Of a stretch of 28,134 bases of DNA, positions 7,997-15,927 are shown piece by piece. The position numbers and the translations under genes were made by a program. Location: the NCBI GenBank assembly GCA_041175665.1, contig JBEDEM010000020.1:1-28134 (forward strand), written 5' to 3'. The DNA comes from UBA3064 sp016868095 (GTDB lineage Bacteria > Pseudomonadota > Gammaproteobacteria > Burkholderiales > Burkholderiaceae_E). The notes under the pieces were generated by a model. It did no database searches. It was not told the origin of the DNA and saw only the letters and a program-made list of their open reading frames with translations. Within the stretch, counting starts at the first letter, position 1, and each line of letters opens with the position of its first letter.

Positions 7997-8031
7997 TAGC
8001 CAATCCAAGAACCTGCTTTTAACAGCCAATC
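7984..8031. repeat. Two-copy tandem repeat (period 26 bp) spanning a stop codon
   Basis: AACCTRCTTTTAAYAGCCAATC occurs at 7984-8005 and again at 8010-8031, with 20 of 22 bases identical. The first copy contains the TAA stop (7994-7996) of the D-serine-dehydratase-like gene; the second is noncoding and ends just before the TerB-like gene's ribosome-binding site. Confidence 0.9.
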
Positions 8032-8049
8032 ATTTTTAAGGAGTCGAGC

Positions 8050-8466
8050 ATGGGATTATTTGATATGTTCAAGAGCGAGCCACCTAAACTCAGCCCGCGT
8101 ATGGCTTTGGCCGTGGGTTTGCTTTATATGATGGCTTCGGATGGCCAAATTGAACAGGAAGAAATAGGACAGTTGCAAAGCGTAGTTGGCGGCGATCGCA
8201 GCTTGCTTGAAACCGCAGTGAAATACTGGAGAGCGGTTAGCTTTGATCAGTTCTTGCAAGCTGCACCGGGCGTGTTAAATGAGAGCCAACGCCTTTGCTT
8301 GTTGGTCAACGCATGCGATTCGCTTCTTGCCGATGGCGTGGCCGCACCCCAGGAACAGGCGATGTTTGGTCAGCTGCTAGGCGCCATGGCCGTAAGCGAG
8401 GATCAGTTTCGCCCATACTTTCAGGCGATTGCAATAAAAAATAATCGATCTGTTTTTGGAAACTGA
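8050..8466 (+). CDS. TerB-family-like small protein
   Basis: A 138-residue all-helical protein. 'LAVGLLYMMASDGQIEQEEIGQL' and later 'LLVNACDSLLADGVAAPQEQAMF' are the two acidic-helix repeats of TerB-like (tellurite-resistance-associated) domains, each with the ASDG or LADG turn. The N terminus, 'MGLFDMFKSEPP', resembles a short membrane-associated lead. TerB-like proteins bind metal in some cases, but most chromosomal copies have no known role, and no other ter gene is nearby. The ribosome-binding site TAAGGAG precedes ATG. It stands between the PLP enzyme and an RraA-like gene. Confidence 0.75.
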   Translation: MGLFDMFKSEPPKLSPRMALAVGLLYMMASDGQIEQEEIGQLQSVVGGDRSLLETAVKYWRAVSFDQFLQAAPGVLNESQRLCLLVNACDSLLADGVAAPQEQAMFGQLLGAMAVSEDQFRPYFQAIAIKNNRSVFGN

Positions 8467-8506
8467 TGGGTTTAAATATTATAGCTATCAATCAAGGAGC
8501 TTGAGG

Positions 8507-9202
8507 GTGACAGTTCACATGGATATCGAGCGCGTTGCACCGGAATGGGTTGAGCGGGCGCGCCAGTTTCCCGCCGCGATTCTTGCCGATGTTGCAGGCC
8601 GTCGAGGTGGTCTATCGGGTCGCATCAAGGCATTAAATCCTTCGATGCAAGTCGCAGGGCCTGCCTTTACGGTTGAGGTGAGGCCTGGTGATAATTTGAT
8701 GATCCACGCTGCCTTGATGCTTGCTCGCCCTGGCGATGTGATTGTCGTTGATGGCAAGGGCGATTTAAGCTGCGCCTTGACCGGTGGCTTGATGGCTGCC
8801 CACGCAAAAGCGGCAGGGATTGCGGGCTTCGTGATTGACGGTGCGGTCCGTGATGTTGCTGAGTGTGCCGTGGCTGACTTCCCGATTTTCGCGGCTGGCT
8901 TCAATCCCAATGGTCCAACTAAAGCGGTTGCCGGGCGAATCAACTGCCCGATTTCAGCTGGCGCTGTGCCGATAGCGCCTGGCGATTTAGTGGTTGGCGA
9001 CGCCGACGGTGTGACAGTAATTCCTAGATTGCAGGTGGCTTCGGTATTGGCTCAAGCTCAGGCCAAAGTGGATGCTGAGTCGGCTCGCATGGTAGAGATT
9101 GCTCAAGGCCAGTTGCTGCCTGACTTTTTAAATGGCTGCCTTCGTAACGCAGGTCTGATTTCGGCGCAGCAGGACTGGCAGTCGCTGCTTGCTGCGAAGT
9201 GA
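8507..9202 (+). CDS. RraA / 4-hydroxy-4-methyl-2-oxoglutarate aldolase family protein
   Basis: A 231-residue member of the RraA/HMG-aldolase fold. 'AGPAFTVEVRPGDN', 'ARPGDVIVVDG', 'ALTGGLMAAHAKAAGIAG' and 'VIDGAVRD' (Arg115-Asp116) give the GG loop and the Arg/Asp pair used for substrate and Mg2+ binding in class II pyruvate aldolases. 'PGDLVVGDADGVTVIP' is the standard ending motif. The likely reaction is pyruvate-releasing retro-aldol or oxaloacetate decarboxylation; a true RNase E inhibitor role is less likely. GTG at 8507 is chosen because AAGGAG (8494-8499) is 7 bases upstream; ATG at 8519 is in frame but too distant. Its last 179 bases overlap the 3' end of dinB on the other strand. Confidence 0.88.
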   Translation: MTVHMDIERVAPEWVERARQFPAAILADVAGRRGGLSGRIKALNPSMQVAGPAFTVEVRPGDNLMIHAALMLARPGDVIVVDGKGDLSCALTGGLMAAHAKAAGIAGFVIDGAVRDVAECAVADFPIFAAGFNPNGPTKAVAGRINCPISAGAVPIAPGDLVVGDADGVTVIPRLQVASVLAQAQAKVDAESARMVEIAQGQLLPDFLNGCLRNAGLISAQQDWQSLLAAK

Positions 9203-10373
9203 GCCGTGAGGCCTTAACCCCTAGTAATCGTATCCGGCGATCGAATGAAAAGCGTTTTAAACATTGACTTGCCCAGTGGCGCAATTCGGAGGCATGGTTG
9301 ATGGCCTGCTCAAAGCTCACATCGCGGGTGCTTGTTTTGAATTGATCGTTACGGATTTTTACGCTGACGCCGCGACATAATCGTTCTTTTTGTTGTAAAT
9401 CAGCCGCAAGCTGCTGGCAGAGCCGGGTAAACACTGCGCCAAGCTCCTCGCGATCCCATTTGGGGTGCATATCGCGTTCGAGCGTCGTTTCCCTGCTCAT
9501 CGATAGAGGTTCGCTTGAGAGCACTAAAGGTCTTTCATCAATACCCCAACTTGCATCGATCAGCCAACGGCTGTGCGCTGCGCCTAGATGCGATTGCAAG
9601 GCGGTTGGCTTGCTTTGAGCGAGTTGGGCGATCGTATGAAGACCAAGTGCTTGAAGTTTGGCTGCTGTTCGCGGTCCCACGCCGTGTAAGCGTGAGACTG
9701 GAAGCGGCCAGAGTTTTTCCTCGATCAGTGCATGCGTGAGGATGCTTAGCCCACTGGGCTTTTTCAAATCACTTGCGATTTTTGCAAGAAGCTTATTGGG
9801 TGCCAGGCCAATCGAACAGCTTAAACCGGTCGTTTGAAAAATCTTCGTCTGCAGTTCGTGCGACAGGCATGCTGCCTCTTCGATATCTTTACAATGACTT
9901 AGATCGATATAAATCTCATCAATGCCGCGATCTTCGATCTGCAAATCCTGTTCAAGAATAAGCGCTTTGAAGCGCCTTGAGTATTCGCGATAACGTTCAA
10001 AGTCTGCGGCAAGCAGGATCGCTTCAGGGCATCGAGCCGCCGCCTTCATCAGACCCATGCCCGAGCCAATGCCAAACGCTCTTGCAGCATAACTTGCCGT
10101 GGTGATCACGCCCCGGCCCTGGTACTGTCGAAGTCGCGGCATGTCCTCGGCGGCTATCCTATCAAAGGAGCCATACTGAGTAAGCAAGCTTTGCATTTGC
10201 TGCAGGATGCTTTTAGAACGACCGCCGACAACAACCGCTAGTCCTTTCAATTGAGGAAAACGAAGTAGTTCAACCGATGCAAAAAAAGCATCCATGTCGA
10301 GATGGGCGATGAGCCTTGGTACTTGCTTATGAGCCACTTTTATCTTCACTGGGGCCGCATCACGAGCGTTCAT
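9024..10373 (-). CDS. dinB: DNA polymerase IV (Y-family, translesion)
   Basis: Error-prone Y-family polymerase, 449 residues from ATG at 10373; a TTG six codons upstream is possible. Catalytic acids: Asp26 and Asp28 in HLDMDAFFASVE, and Asp152-Glu153 in RGIDEIYIDLS. 'CSIGLAPNKLLAKIASDLKKP' and 'LHGVGPRTAAKLQALG' (helix-hairpin-helix, thumb) follow, then the little finger with 'SRETTLERD'. Compared with E. coli DinB there is an insert of about 30 residues between VVVGGR (47-52) and GRGVITTASYAAR (86-98); I recall this in other Burkholderiales. The last 59 or so residues lie past the conserved core and are encoded antisense to the RraA-like gene. No canonical C-terminal beta-clamp motif is obvious. 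No LexA box is seen upstream. Confidence 0.95.
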   Translation of the reverse strand: MNARDAAPVKIKVAHKQVPRLIAHLDMDAFFASVELLRFPQLKGLAVVVGGRSKSILQQMQSLLTQYGSFDRIAAEDMPRLRQYQGRGVITTASYAARAFGIGSGMGLMKAAARCPEAILLAADFERYREYSRRFKALILEQDLQIEDRGIDEIYIDLSHCKDIEEAACLSHELQTKIFQTTGLSCSIGLAPNKLLAKIASDLKKPSGLSILTHALIEEKLWPLPVSRLHGVGPRTAAKLQALGLHTIAQLAQSKPTALQSHLGAAHSRWLIDASWGIDERPLVLSSEPLSMSRETTLERDMHPKWDREELGAVFTRLCQQLAADLQQKERLCRGVSVKIRNDQFKTSTRDVSFEQAINHASELRHWASQCLKRFSFDRRIRLLGVKASRLTSQQAATASPAAPKSDLRYEGSHLKSQAATGLEQSLPCEPTQHPLWPELEPIPKPPAI

Positions 10374-10448
10374 TAAGCCTATTTCACGCAAAGGCTGATT
10401 CTGCGGCGATAATCACTGTGATTTTTGCATCTTTTTGAGAGCACGACC

Positions 10449-11654
10449 GTGAATATCATTGTGTCGATCGTTTCGATCATAAGTCTCAGTCTTTTCGCAT
10501 GCATGGCCCATGCCCAAACCGCTACCGGGCCAATCCGGATTGGCGAGATCAATAGTTATAAGGCCCAGGCCGCCTTTCTTGAACCCTATCGAAAAGGGAT
10601 CGAGTTGGCGCTTGAGGAGGTCAACGCCTCGGGTGGGGTATTGGGGCGCAAGCTTCAAGTGATTTATCGCGATGACAATGCTTCGCCGGGCGATGCGGTT
10701 CGTGCAGCCGAGGAGTTGCTCAGTGCAGAGAAGGTGGACGTGCTAGCGGGTACCTTCTTGTCGCATGTTGGTTTGGCTGTGTCGGACCTGGCTCGCCAGC
10801 GCAAAGTCTTTTTTCTTGCATCGGAGCCGCTTACTGACAAAATTGTGTGGCAACAAGGCCATCGTTATACATTTCGACTGCGACCGTCGACCTATATGCA
10901 AGTGGATATGTTGATTGCCGAGGCGGTCGCACTTAAGCGTCGTCGTTGGGCTTTGGTGTACCCCAACTACGAGTATGGGCAATCGGCTGTGGCGAGTTTT
11001 AAGGCAAGGCTCAAGGCCTTGCAAGCTGACGTCGAGTTTGTGGCTGAGCAGGCAAGCCCACTTGGCAAATTGGATGCCGGTCCGGTGGTGCAAGCCCTGG
11101 CTGAGGCAAAGCCCGATGCGATCTTCAATGTGCTTTTCGGTGCCGATCTGGCAAAGTTTGTTCGTGAGGGCAATAACCGTGGTCTTTTTGAAAAGACAGC
11201 GGTCGTCAGCTTATTGACGGGTGAGCCTGAGTACCTTGATCCTCTGAAGGCCGAAGCGCCTCAAGGCTGGATTGTCACCGGCTATCCCTGGTATGCGATT
11301 GAGTCGTCAGCCCACAAGCAATTTGCCGAGGCCTATCAAAAGCGCTATAAAGATTATCCACGCCTAGGCTCTGTCGTAGGCTATAGCACCATCAAGGCCC
11401 TTGCAGCGGGCTTCAAGGCCGCGGGAAGCGTTGACACCGAGAAGTTAGTCGCTGCCTTTCAAGGTTTGGAGTTTGAGACGCCCTTTGGCGCTGCGAAATT
11501 TCGTGCGATTGACCATCAAAGTACCATGGGTGCCTATGTTGGCCGAATCGGCTTGCAGGCTGGAAAGGGTGTGATGCAACAGTTTCGCTATGCCGATGGT
11601 GCCAAACACCTACCAAGCGACGATCAGGTTCGCCAACTACGCCCCAAGCCCTAG
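10449..11654 (+). CDS. Branched-chain-amino-acid-type ABC transporter substrate-binding protein
   Basis: Periplasmic type I binding protein (Leu/Ile/Val-binding or amide-binding fold), 401 residues. GTG at 10449 gives a clean signal peptide ending CMAHAQ-TATG. 'PIRIGEINSY' starts the mature fold, and 'GRKLQVIYRDDNASPGDAVRAAEELL' and 'VDVLAGTFLSHVGLAVSDLA' are typical first-lobe segments. It is followed by the fused permease and two ATPases, so the cassette is complete. The ligand cannot be read from sequence; relatives take amino acids, amides, urea or aromatic acids. It is divergent from dinB with about 75 bases between starts. A hairpin overlaps its stop codon and may raise its expression relative to the permease. 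Confidence 0.92.
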   Translation: MNIIVSIVSIISLSLFACMAHAQTATGPIRIGEINSYKAQAAFLEPYRKGIELALEEVNASGGVLGRKLQVIYRDDNASPGDAVRAAEELLSAEKVDVLAGTFLSHVGLAVSDLARQRKVFFLASEPLTDKIVWQQGHRYTFRLRPSTYMQVDMLIAEAVALKRRRWALVYPNYEYGQSAVASFKARLKALQADVEFVAEQASPLGKLDAGPVVQALAEAKPDAIFNVLFGADLAKFVREGNNRGLFEKTAVVSLLTGEPEYLDPLKAEAPQGWIVTGYPWYAIESSAHKQFAEAYQKRYKDYPRLGSVVGYSTIKALAAGFKAAGSVDTEKLVAAFQGLEFETPFGAAKFRAIDHQSTMGAYVGRIGLQAGKGVMQQFRYADGAKHLPSDDQVRQLRPKP

Positions 11655-11666
11655 CGGGCTTTATTT
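11646..11666 (+). terminator. Hairpin with weak T-tract at the stop of the binding-protein gene
   Basis: AAGCCC (11646-11651), a TAGC loop and GGGCTT (11656-11661), followed by TATTT. The loop contains the TAG stop. It is short and the T-run is broken, so it is more likely an attenuator or mRNA 3'-end stabiliser between receptor and permease than a full terminator. Confidence 0.45.
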
Positions 11667-11743
11667 CGGACCAAATGTTGGGTCGAGCACGATCATCGAC
11701 GCGCTCGAAACTACGGTTTTAGCTCGCTACATCGTTACGATTC

Positions 11744-13633
11744 ATGGAAAGTTTACTGATCCAGCTCCTTAACGGACTAGCGAGCGCGTCGACTCTTTTT
11801 CTCATGGCCTCAGGCTTATCACTGATTTTCGGCGTGAGTCGGATCGTCAATTTTGCCCATGGGTCGTTCTATATGTTGGGACTTTATGTGGCATGTACGG
11901 CTGCTGGCTGGCTCCAGACCATGGTTCCCCAGTATGAGGCTCTGGCCTTTTGGGGGGCCGTATGCTTAAGCGGCATGCTTGTGGCCCTGCTTGGCTATGC
12001 GATCGAACGTGGGGTTTTACGTCGACTTTATGCTCAGCCTGAGTTGATGCAATTGCTGTCAAGCTTTGCGCTGGTATTGATTATTCGCGATGCGACATTA
12101 GCGATCTTTGGGGCCGAAGACCTGCTCGGGCCAAGAGCACCTGGACTTGCGGGCTATGTAAGCCTGTTTGATCGGCGATTCCCGGTATATGACTTATTTT
12201 TGATTGCGGTTGGGCCAGTGGTTTTGGCTTCGTTATGGCTATTGCTCAAGCGCAGTGCATGGGGGCTTTGTATTCGCGCTGCAAGTGAAGACCGCGATAT
12301 GTGCGCGCTTCTTGGCGTGAATCAGCCTCGTCTGATGGCCTCGGTGTTTGCCCTGGGTTCGGCGCTCGCAGCACTTGCCGGTGCCCTGCAAATGCCACGC
12401 GAGCCGGCTCATTTGGCCTTGGATTTGCAGGTTGTTGGTGATGCATTTGTCGTGGTGGTGGTCGGTGGATTGGGCTCGATACCGGGGGCTTTTCTGGCCT
12501 CGCTTTTTATCGGTGTAACCAAGGCGCTTTGCGCTTGGGCCGGGACGCTTCATGTCTTTGGCATTGACTTGGCCATGTCAAAGCTGACGCTTGTGGTCGA
12601 ATTCATCATCATGGCGCTTGTGCTCATGATTCGCCCTTGGGGATTAATGGGCAAAGCACTGACGAGTACGCGTTTGCTGCTTCGACCCGAAACAGCGCCG
12701 ACTCCACTAAAGCGATCGCAAAGCTTTCTGATTGTTTTCGCTATGGTGGTCGCATGCATGGTTATAGGCTTTGCGGGTCCTCATGACTACGGCCTTGTGC
12801 TTGGCATTGACATCATGCTGATGGTCATGCTCGCCGCCTCATTGCACTGGATGATGTCGGCGGCGGGTTTGCACTCCTTCGGCCACGCTGCTTATTTTGG
12901 GGCAGGTGCCTACGCAGCGGCTTTGATCAGCTTGAAGCTGAAGTGGGGCTTTATGGCAAGTGTGCTGCTTGCCCCATGGCTTGCAGCGATCTTGGCGATG
13001 ATCTTTGCGAGTGCATGCATCAGACTGAGCGGTGTTTACCTTGCCATGCTTACGCTGGCCTTTGCGCAAATCGTATGGTCCGTGATTTATCAATGGGATG
13101 ATGTTGCGGGCGGCAGCAATGGTCTTGTTGGTGTCTGGCCTGAAGGCATTTTTGCAGATCGCCGGGTTTTTGCCATGATGGTCTTAGTCATACTTATAAT
13201 ATCGTTCTATGTAATACGTCGTATGCATCAAAGCTATTGGGCGCTGGCTTTGCGTGCTGCACGCGATGCGCCACTTAGGTTGCAGGCTCAAGGCATAGCC
13301 AAAGAGCCATTGCAGTGGTTCGCCTTTGTGAGCGCAGCCTGGCTGGCTGGGCTTGCTGGCGCCTTGTTTGCCTTTTCGAAGGGAAGCATTGCACCAGACC
13401 TTTTATCGATCAGCCGTTCGGTCGATATGCTTGTCATGGTGTTGCTTGGAGGGCTGCAAAGCGTTTGGGGACCGCTTTGGGGTGGCTTGAGTTTGACCCT
13501 CTTGCAAGACTGGCTTGCCCGCGACTGGGACTATTGGCGCGGCATGCTTGGGGTCATGCTCTTGGGTCTTGTCTTATTGTGGCCGGGGGGCTTGAGCGCC
13601 TTGAAGCTTTTCAGCAGGAGCCAAGTTCGATGA
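11744..13633 (+). CDS. Fused LivH-LivM permease of the branched-chain amino acid ABC importer
   Basis: One 629-residue membrane protein made of both permease subunits. The LivH-like half covers about residues 1-305, with 'NFAHGSFYMLGLY' near residue 36 and a 'GGLGSIPGAFLASLFIGVTK' loop near 240. A polar linker around 313-325 (RPETAPTPLKR) joins it to the LivM-like half, with 'GLHSFGHAAYFGAGAYAAAL' near 374-393 and 'RLSGVYLAMLTLAFAQ' after it. These are usually separate proteins of about 290 and 330-400 residues. No internal frameshift or stop is seen. The stop overlaps the LivG-like ATG (ATGA). It forms the transmembrane channel with the ATPases that follow. Confidence 0.93.
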   Translation: MESLLIQLLNGLASASTLFLMASGLSLIFGVSRIVNFAHGSFYMLGLYVACTAAGWLQTMVPQYEALAFWGAVCLSGMLVALLGYAIERGVLRRLYAQPELMQLLSSFALVLIIRDATLAIFGAEDLLGPRAPGLAGYVSLFDRRFPVYDLFLIAVGPVVLASLWLLLKRSAWGLCIRAASEDRDMCALLGVNQPRLMASVFALGSALAALAGALQMPREPAHLALDLQVVGDAFVVVVVGGLGSIPGAFLASLFIGVTKALCAWAGTLHVFGIDLAMSKLTLVVEFIIMALVLMIRPWGLMGKALTSTRLLLRPETAPTPLKRSQSFLIVFAMVVACMVIGFAGPHDYGLVLGIDIMLMVMLAASLHWMMSAAGLHSFGHAAYFGAGAYAAALISLKLKWGFMASVLLAPWLAAILAMIFASACIRLSGVYLAMLTLAFAQIVWSVIYQWDDVAGGSNGLVGVWPEGIFADRRVFAMMVLVILIISFYVIRRMHQSYWALALRAARDAPLRLQAQGIAKEPLQWFAFVSAAWLAGLAGALFAFSKGSIAPDLLSISRSVDMLVMVLLGGLQSVWGPLWGGLSLTLLQDWLARDWDYWRGMLGVMLLGLVLLWPGGLSALKLFSRSQVR

Positions 13634-14451
13634 CGACAGATCATGCGCGAGGCAGTGCGTCGATACAGGCTATCTCCCCAACACCGATCTTGAAAGCAAA
13701 CGGGCTATCGAAAGCTTTCGGCGGCCTTAGAGCGGTTGACGAGCTTAGTTTCGACATGGCAAGGGGCGAGTTACTTGCTCTCATCGGCCCGAATGGCGCA
13801 GGCAAGACGACCTGCTTTCACTTATTGCATGGACACTTAAAGCCCGATCAGGGCAGCATTTGGCTCAACGATCAGGACATTACAAGCACGAGCTCGATTC
13901 AACGAGCCCGCATGGGGCTGTCAAGAACCTTTCAGGTTGCTGCGATTTATCCCGCCTTGCGTGTGGCCGACCATATGCTTTTCGCCACGCAGAGCACGAA
14001 GCTTCGAGGTCTAGCTTGGCTTGGGTCGGTCCCGAGCACACCAAGTGGGCCTGCCTTGGATTGGCTCAGACGCTTACAGCTTGAGGCGCTTGCCGATCGT
14101 TTTGCCCATGAGTTGTCCTATGGTGATTTGAAAAGGCTTGAACTTGCCATGGTGCTTGCCCAAAAGCCGTCGGTGCTTCTGATGGACGAACCAACCGCTG
14201 GTTTGCCTCCTGAAGAGCGGCAGGACTTGATGAGATTGGTACAAAAATTAGCGATTGAAGAGCAACTCGCCGTGCTTTTGACCGAGCATGCGATGGACGT
14301 TGTCTTTGGCTTTGCAGATCGCTTGATGGTGATGCATCGTGGGCGCCTTATCGCCCAGGGCAGTGCTGAAGCGATCGCAAACAACGCCGAGGTCAGAGAA
14401 GCTTATTTGGGAAGCCTCAATCTTGAAGCAGTCTTAACTGCACGACCTTGA
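13630..14451 (+). CDS. livG: Branched-chain amino acid ABC transporter ATP-binding protein, LivG-like
   Basis: A 273-residue ATPase. Walker A GPNGAGKT is at residues 53-60, signature LSYGD at about 161-165 (the usual last residue is Q or E), Walker B VLLMDEPTAG near 179-188, and the H-loop follows in 'LLTEHAMDVVFGFADRLMVM'. ATG at 13630 overlaps the permease stop (ATGA) and has AGGAG upstream. The frame stays open far upstream inside the permease gene, but that part is not conserved ATPase sequence. An extended N terminus of about 20 residues precedes 'ILKANGLSKAFGGLRAV'. Confidence 0.94.
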   Translation: MTTDHARGSASIQAISPTPILKANGLSKAFGGLRAVDELSFDMARGELLALIGPNGAGKTTCFHLLHGHLKPDQGSIWLNDQDITSTSSIQRARMGLSRTFQVAAIYPALRVADHMLFATQSTKLRGLAWLGSVPSTPSGPALDWLRRLQLEALADRFAHELSYGDLKRLELAMVLAQKPSVLLMDEPTAGLPPEERQDLMRLVQKLAIEEQLAVLLTEHAMDVVFGFADRLMVMHRGRLIAQGSAEAIANNAEVREAYLGSLNLEAVLTARP

Positions 14452-15176
14452 TGCTATGGATCACTGAGCCATCGGCTATGAAAGCTATACCCTTGCTTGA
14501 GTTAAAGAAGCTCTCGGCCTTTTATGGATCGGCTCAAGCACTTTTTGAGTTGAGCTTTTGCCTTGACCAAGGCGAGGTACTGGCGCTTGTTGGACCGAAC
14601 GGAGCGGGCAAGTCAACCACACTCAAATCGATCGTATCCTGGGTCGATCGCTGGGAGGGTGAGATTTTTTTTCAGGGGCAATCCCTAAAGTCTTTACAAA
14701 GCCATCAAATTGCAGCCCGAGGCATTGCGCTTGTTCCTGAAGATCGCAGGATTTTCACGAGTCTTAGCGTTGAGGAAAATCTGGACATTGGCAGACAGGT
14801 CTTAAGACAAAAGCGGGATCGGGGACTCGTGGTCGATCGTGAGCATACGAATAAAGGCGGGCAGGCCTGGGATCTGGATGCAGTCCTCACGCTTTTTCCG
14901 GCACTTGGATCCATGCTCAAGCGACCTGCCGGGCAAATGTCTGGCGGTGAGCAGCAAATGCTCACCATTGCCAGAGCGCTGATGGGACAACCTTTGCTAT
15001 TGCTGCTTGATGAGCCCTCGGAGGGTGTTGCTCCCAAAATTGTCGAGCATATGGCTCAAGCGATATTGGCGATGAAGCAGGCAGGTCAGTCGATTCTGAT
15101 TTCCGAGCAGAATCGTTATTTTTGTGATGCGATTGCCGATCGACAACTCCATTTGCTGCAGGGTTGCCTTGTCTAG
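14451..15176 (+). CDS. livF: Branched-chain amino acid ABC transporter ATP-binding protein, LivF-like
   Basis: The second ATPase of the importer, about 241 residues. Walker A GPNGAGKST is at residues 48-56, the LivF-typical 'GIALVPEDRRIFTSLSVEENL' follows, then signature MSGGEQQ and Walker B LLLLLDEPSEG. A short insert (RQKRDRGLVVDREHTNKGG) follows the VEENL helix and is not usual. ATG at 14451 shares one base with the LivG-like stop. ATG at 14478 (MKAIPLLELKKLSAFYG) is an in-frame alternative that matches the usual family start better. Neither has a strong ribosome-binding site, which fits translational coupling. Confidence 0.94.
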   Translation: MLWITEPSAMKAIPLLELKKLSAFYGSAQALFELSFCLDQGEVLALVGPNGAGKSTTLKSIVSWVDRWEGEIFFQGQSLKSLQSHQIAARGIALVPEDRRIFTSLSVEENLDIGRQVLRQKRDRGLVVDREHTNKGGQAWDLDAVLTLFPALGSMLKRPAGQMSGGEQQMLTIARALMGQPLLLLLDEPSEGVAPKIVEHMAQAILAMKQAGQSILISEQNRYFCDAIADRQLHLLQGCLV

Positions 15177-15186
15177 CGCGTCCATA

Positions 15187-15220
15187 GGCTGTGCTCGTCT
15201 TGCGGCTGTGCTCATCTTGC
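15187..15220. repeat. 17-bp tandem duplication just after livF
   Basis: GGCTGTGCTCGTCTTGC at 15187-15203 is followed directly by GGCTGTGCTCATCTTGC at 15204-15220, with one mismatch. It starts 11 bases past the LivF-like stop in the gap between convergent genes (15177-15267), which otherwise shows no gene and no clear terminator. Confidence 0.9.
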
Positions 15221-15267
15221 GCAAACACAGGCATGCCTTGTTCAGGGTCTGCGGCCGGCTTTCTCGT

Positions 15268-15927
15268 CTAGGGTTGTTTGACGGGTATCAGGATTTCGTT
15301 GCGGCGATTAAAGGGCAGCGTGAAGGGATCGTTATAACGTGCGATTTGCGCTTTACCGGTGATCGCCCAGCCCTTGGACTGAATCCATTGTTCTAGTTCT
15401 TGGGTCCGGGTTTCGATAGCAGACTCGGTGGTGAAGCCCGAGAAGCGAATCGCAGCGAAAAGTCCTTCACCGACCTCGCGTAGTTGGACTGCATCGTTAT
15501 TAGGTTTAGGAAGTGACTGCAATCGATAAGTCGAAGGCATGACGAAATGCATGCGCCAAGCTTCACCCTCGGCTGAGTTCTGAGCCTCAACAGTCACGGG
15601 CGCAGTCATCGCGATTTTTTCTGAGCGATCAGGTTGCGAGATCGATCGATTGTTACCGAAAATATAATCAGCAATCAGTCGAAAACCGCGGCGAGAGGCT
15701 TCATCGAAGCTGCCCTGTACCTTGACTTCAGCAATCGTGAACGGAGCATATGCGCGCAGCTCCATGCGGTCTTCTTGCAGCAAGAGCTTATAGCTTGGCT
15801 CTTCAATGGCCATGGCAAGGCTTGTTGCGAGCGCGAAGCCAAAGCCAACGAGCCATTTAGCGCAGCTCAAGAAGCTTCTGGGCCAAAGCCGTCCACATGC
15901 GAATCGATCCAGGAAGTAAATCGTCAT
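15268..15927 (-). CDS. SOUL-family haem-binding-like protein, exported
   Basis: SOUL/HBP domain protein. 'EEPSYKLLLQEDRMELRAYAPFTIAEV' begins the domain, and 'FRLIADYIFGNN', 'EKIAMTAPV', 'MHFVMPSTY' and 'RYNDPFTLPFNRRNEILIPV' are the classic landmarks to the C terminus. A hydrophobic core (WLVGFGFALATSLAMA) before the domain is a signal peptide, so the protein is periplasmic. The start is uncertain. ATG at 15927 (219 aa) overlaps the amidohydrolase end by 71 bases and gives a long n-region. TTG at 15870 (200 aa) gives a near-perfect signal peptide and only a 14-base overlap. Haem binding is a family property and has not been shown for bacterial members in general. Confidence 0.88.
   Translation of the reverse strand: MTIYFLDRFACGRLWPRSFLSCAKWLVGFGFALATSLAMAIEEPSYKLLLQEDRMELRAYAPFTIAEVKVQGSFDEASRRGFRLIADYIFGNNRSISQPDRSEKIAMTAPVTVEAQNSAEGEAWRMHFVMPSTYRLQSLPKPNNDAVQLREVGEGLFAAIRFSGFTTESAIETRTQELEQWIQSKGWAITGKAQIARYNDPFTLPFNRRNEILIPVKQP

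Noticed and set aside
8050..8466. Tellurite resistance locus
   Set aside because: A single TerB-like gene with no other ter gene nearby does not make a ter operon.
10374..10448. LexA/SOS box between dinB and the binding-protein gene
   Set aside because: I looked for CTGT-N8-ACAG on both strands; ACTGTGATTTTTGCA is present but the second half-site is not.
13315..13629. N-terminal extension of the LivG-like ATPase
   Set aside because: The frame is open but runs inside the permease gene; ATG at 13630 has a ribosome-binding site and the usual ATGA overlap.
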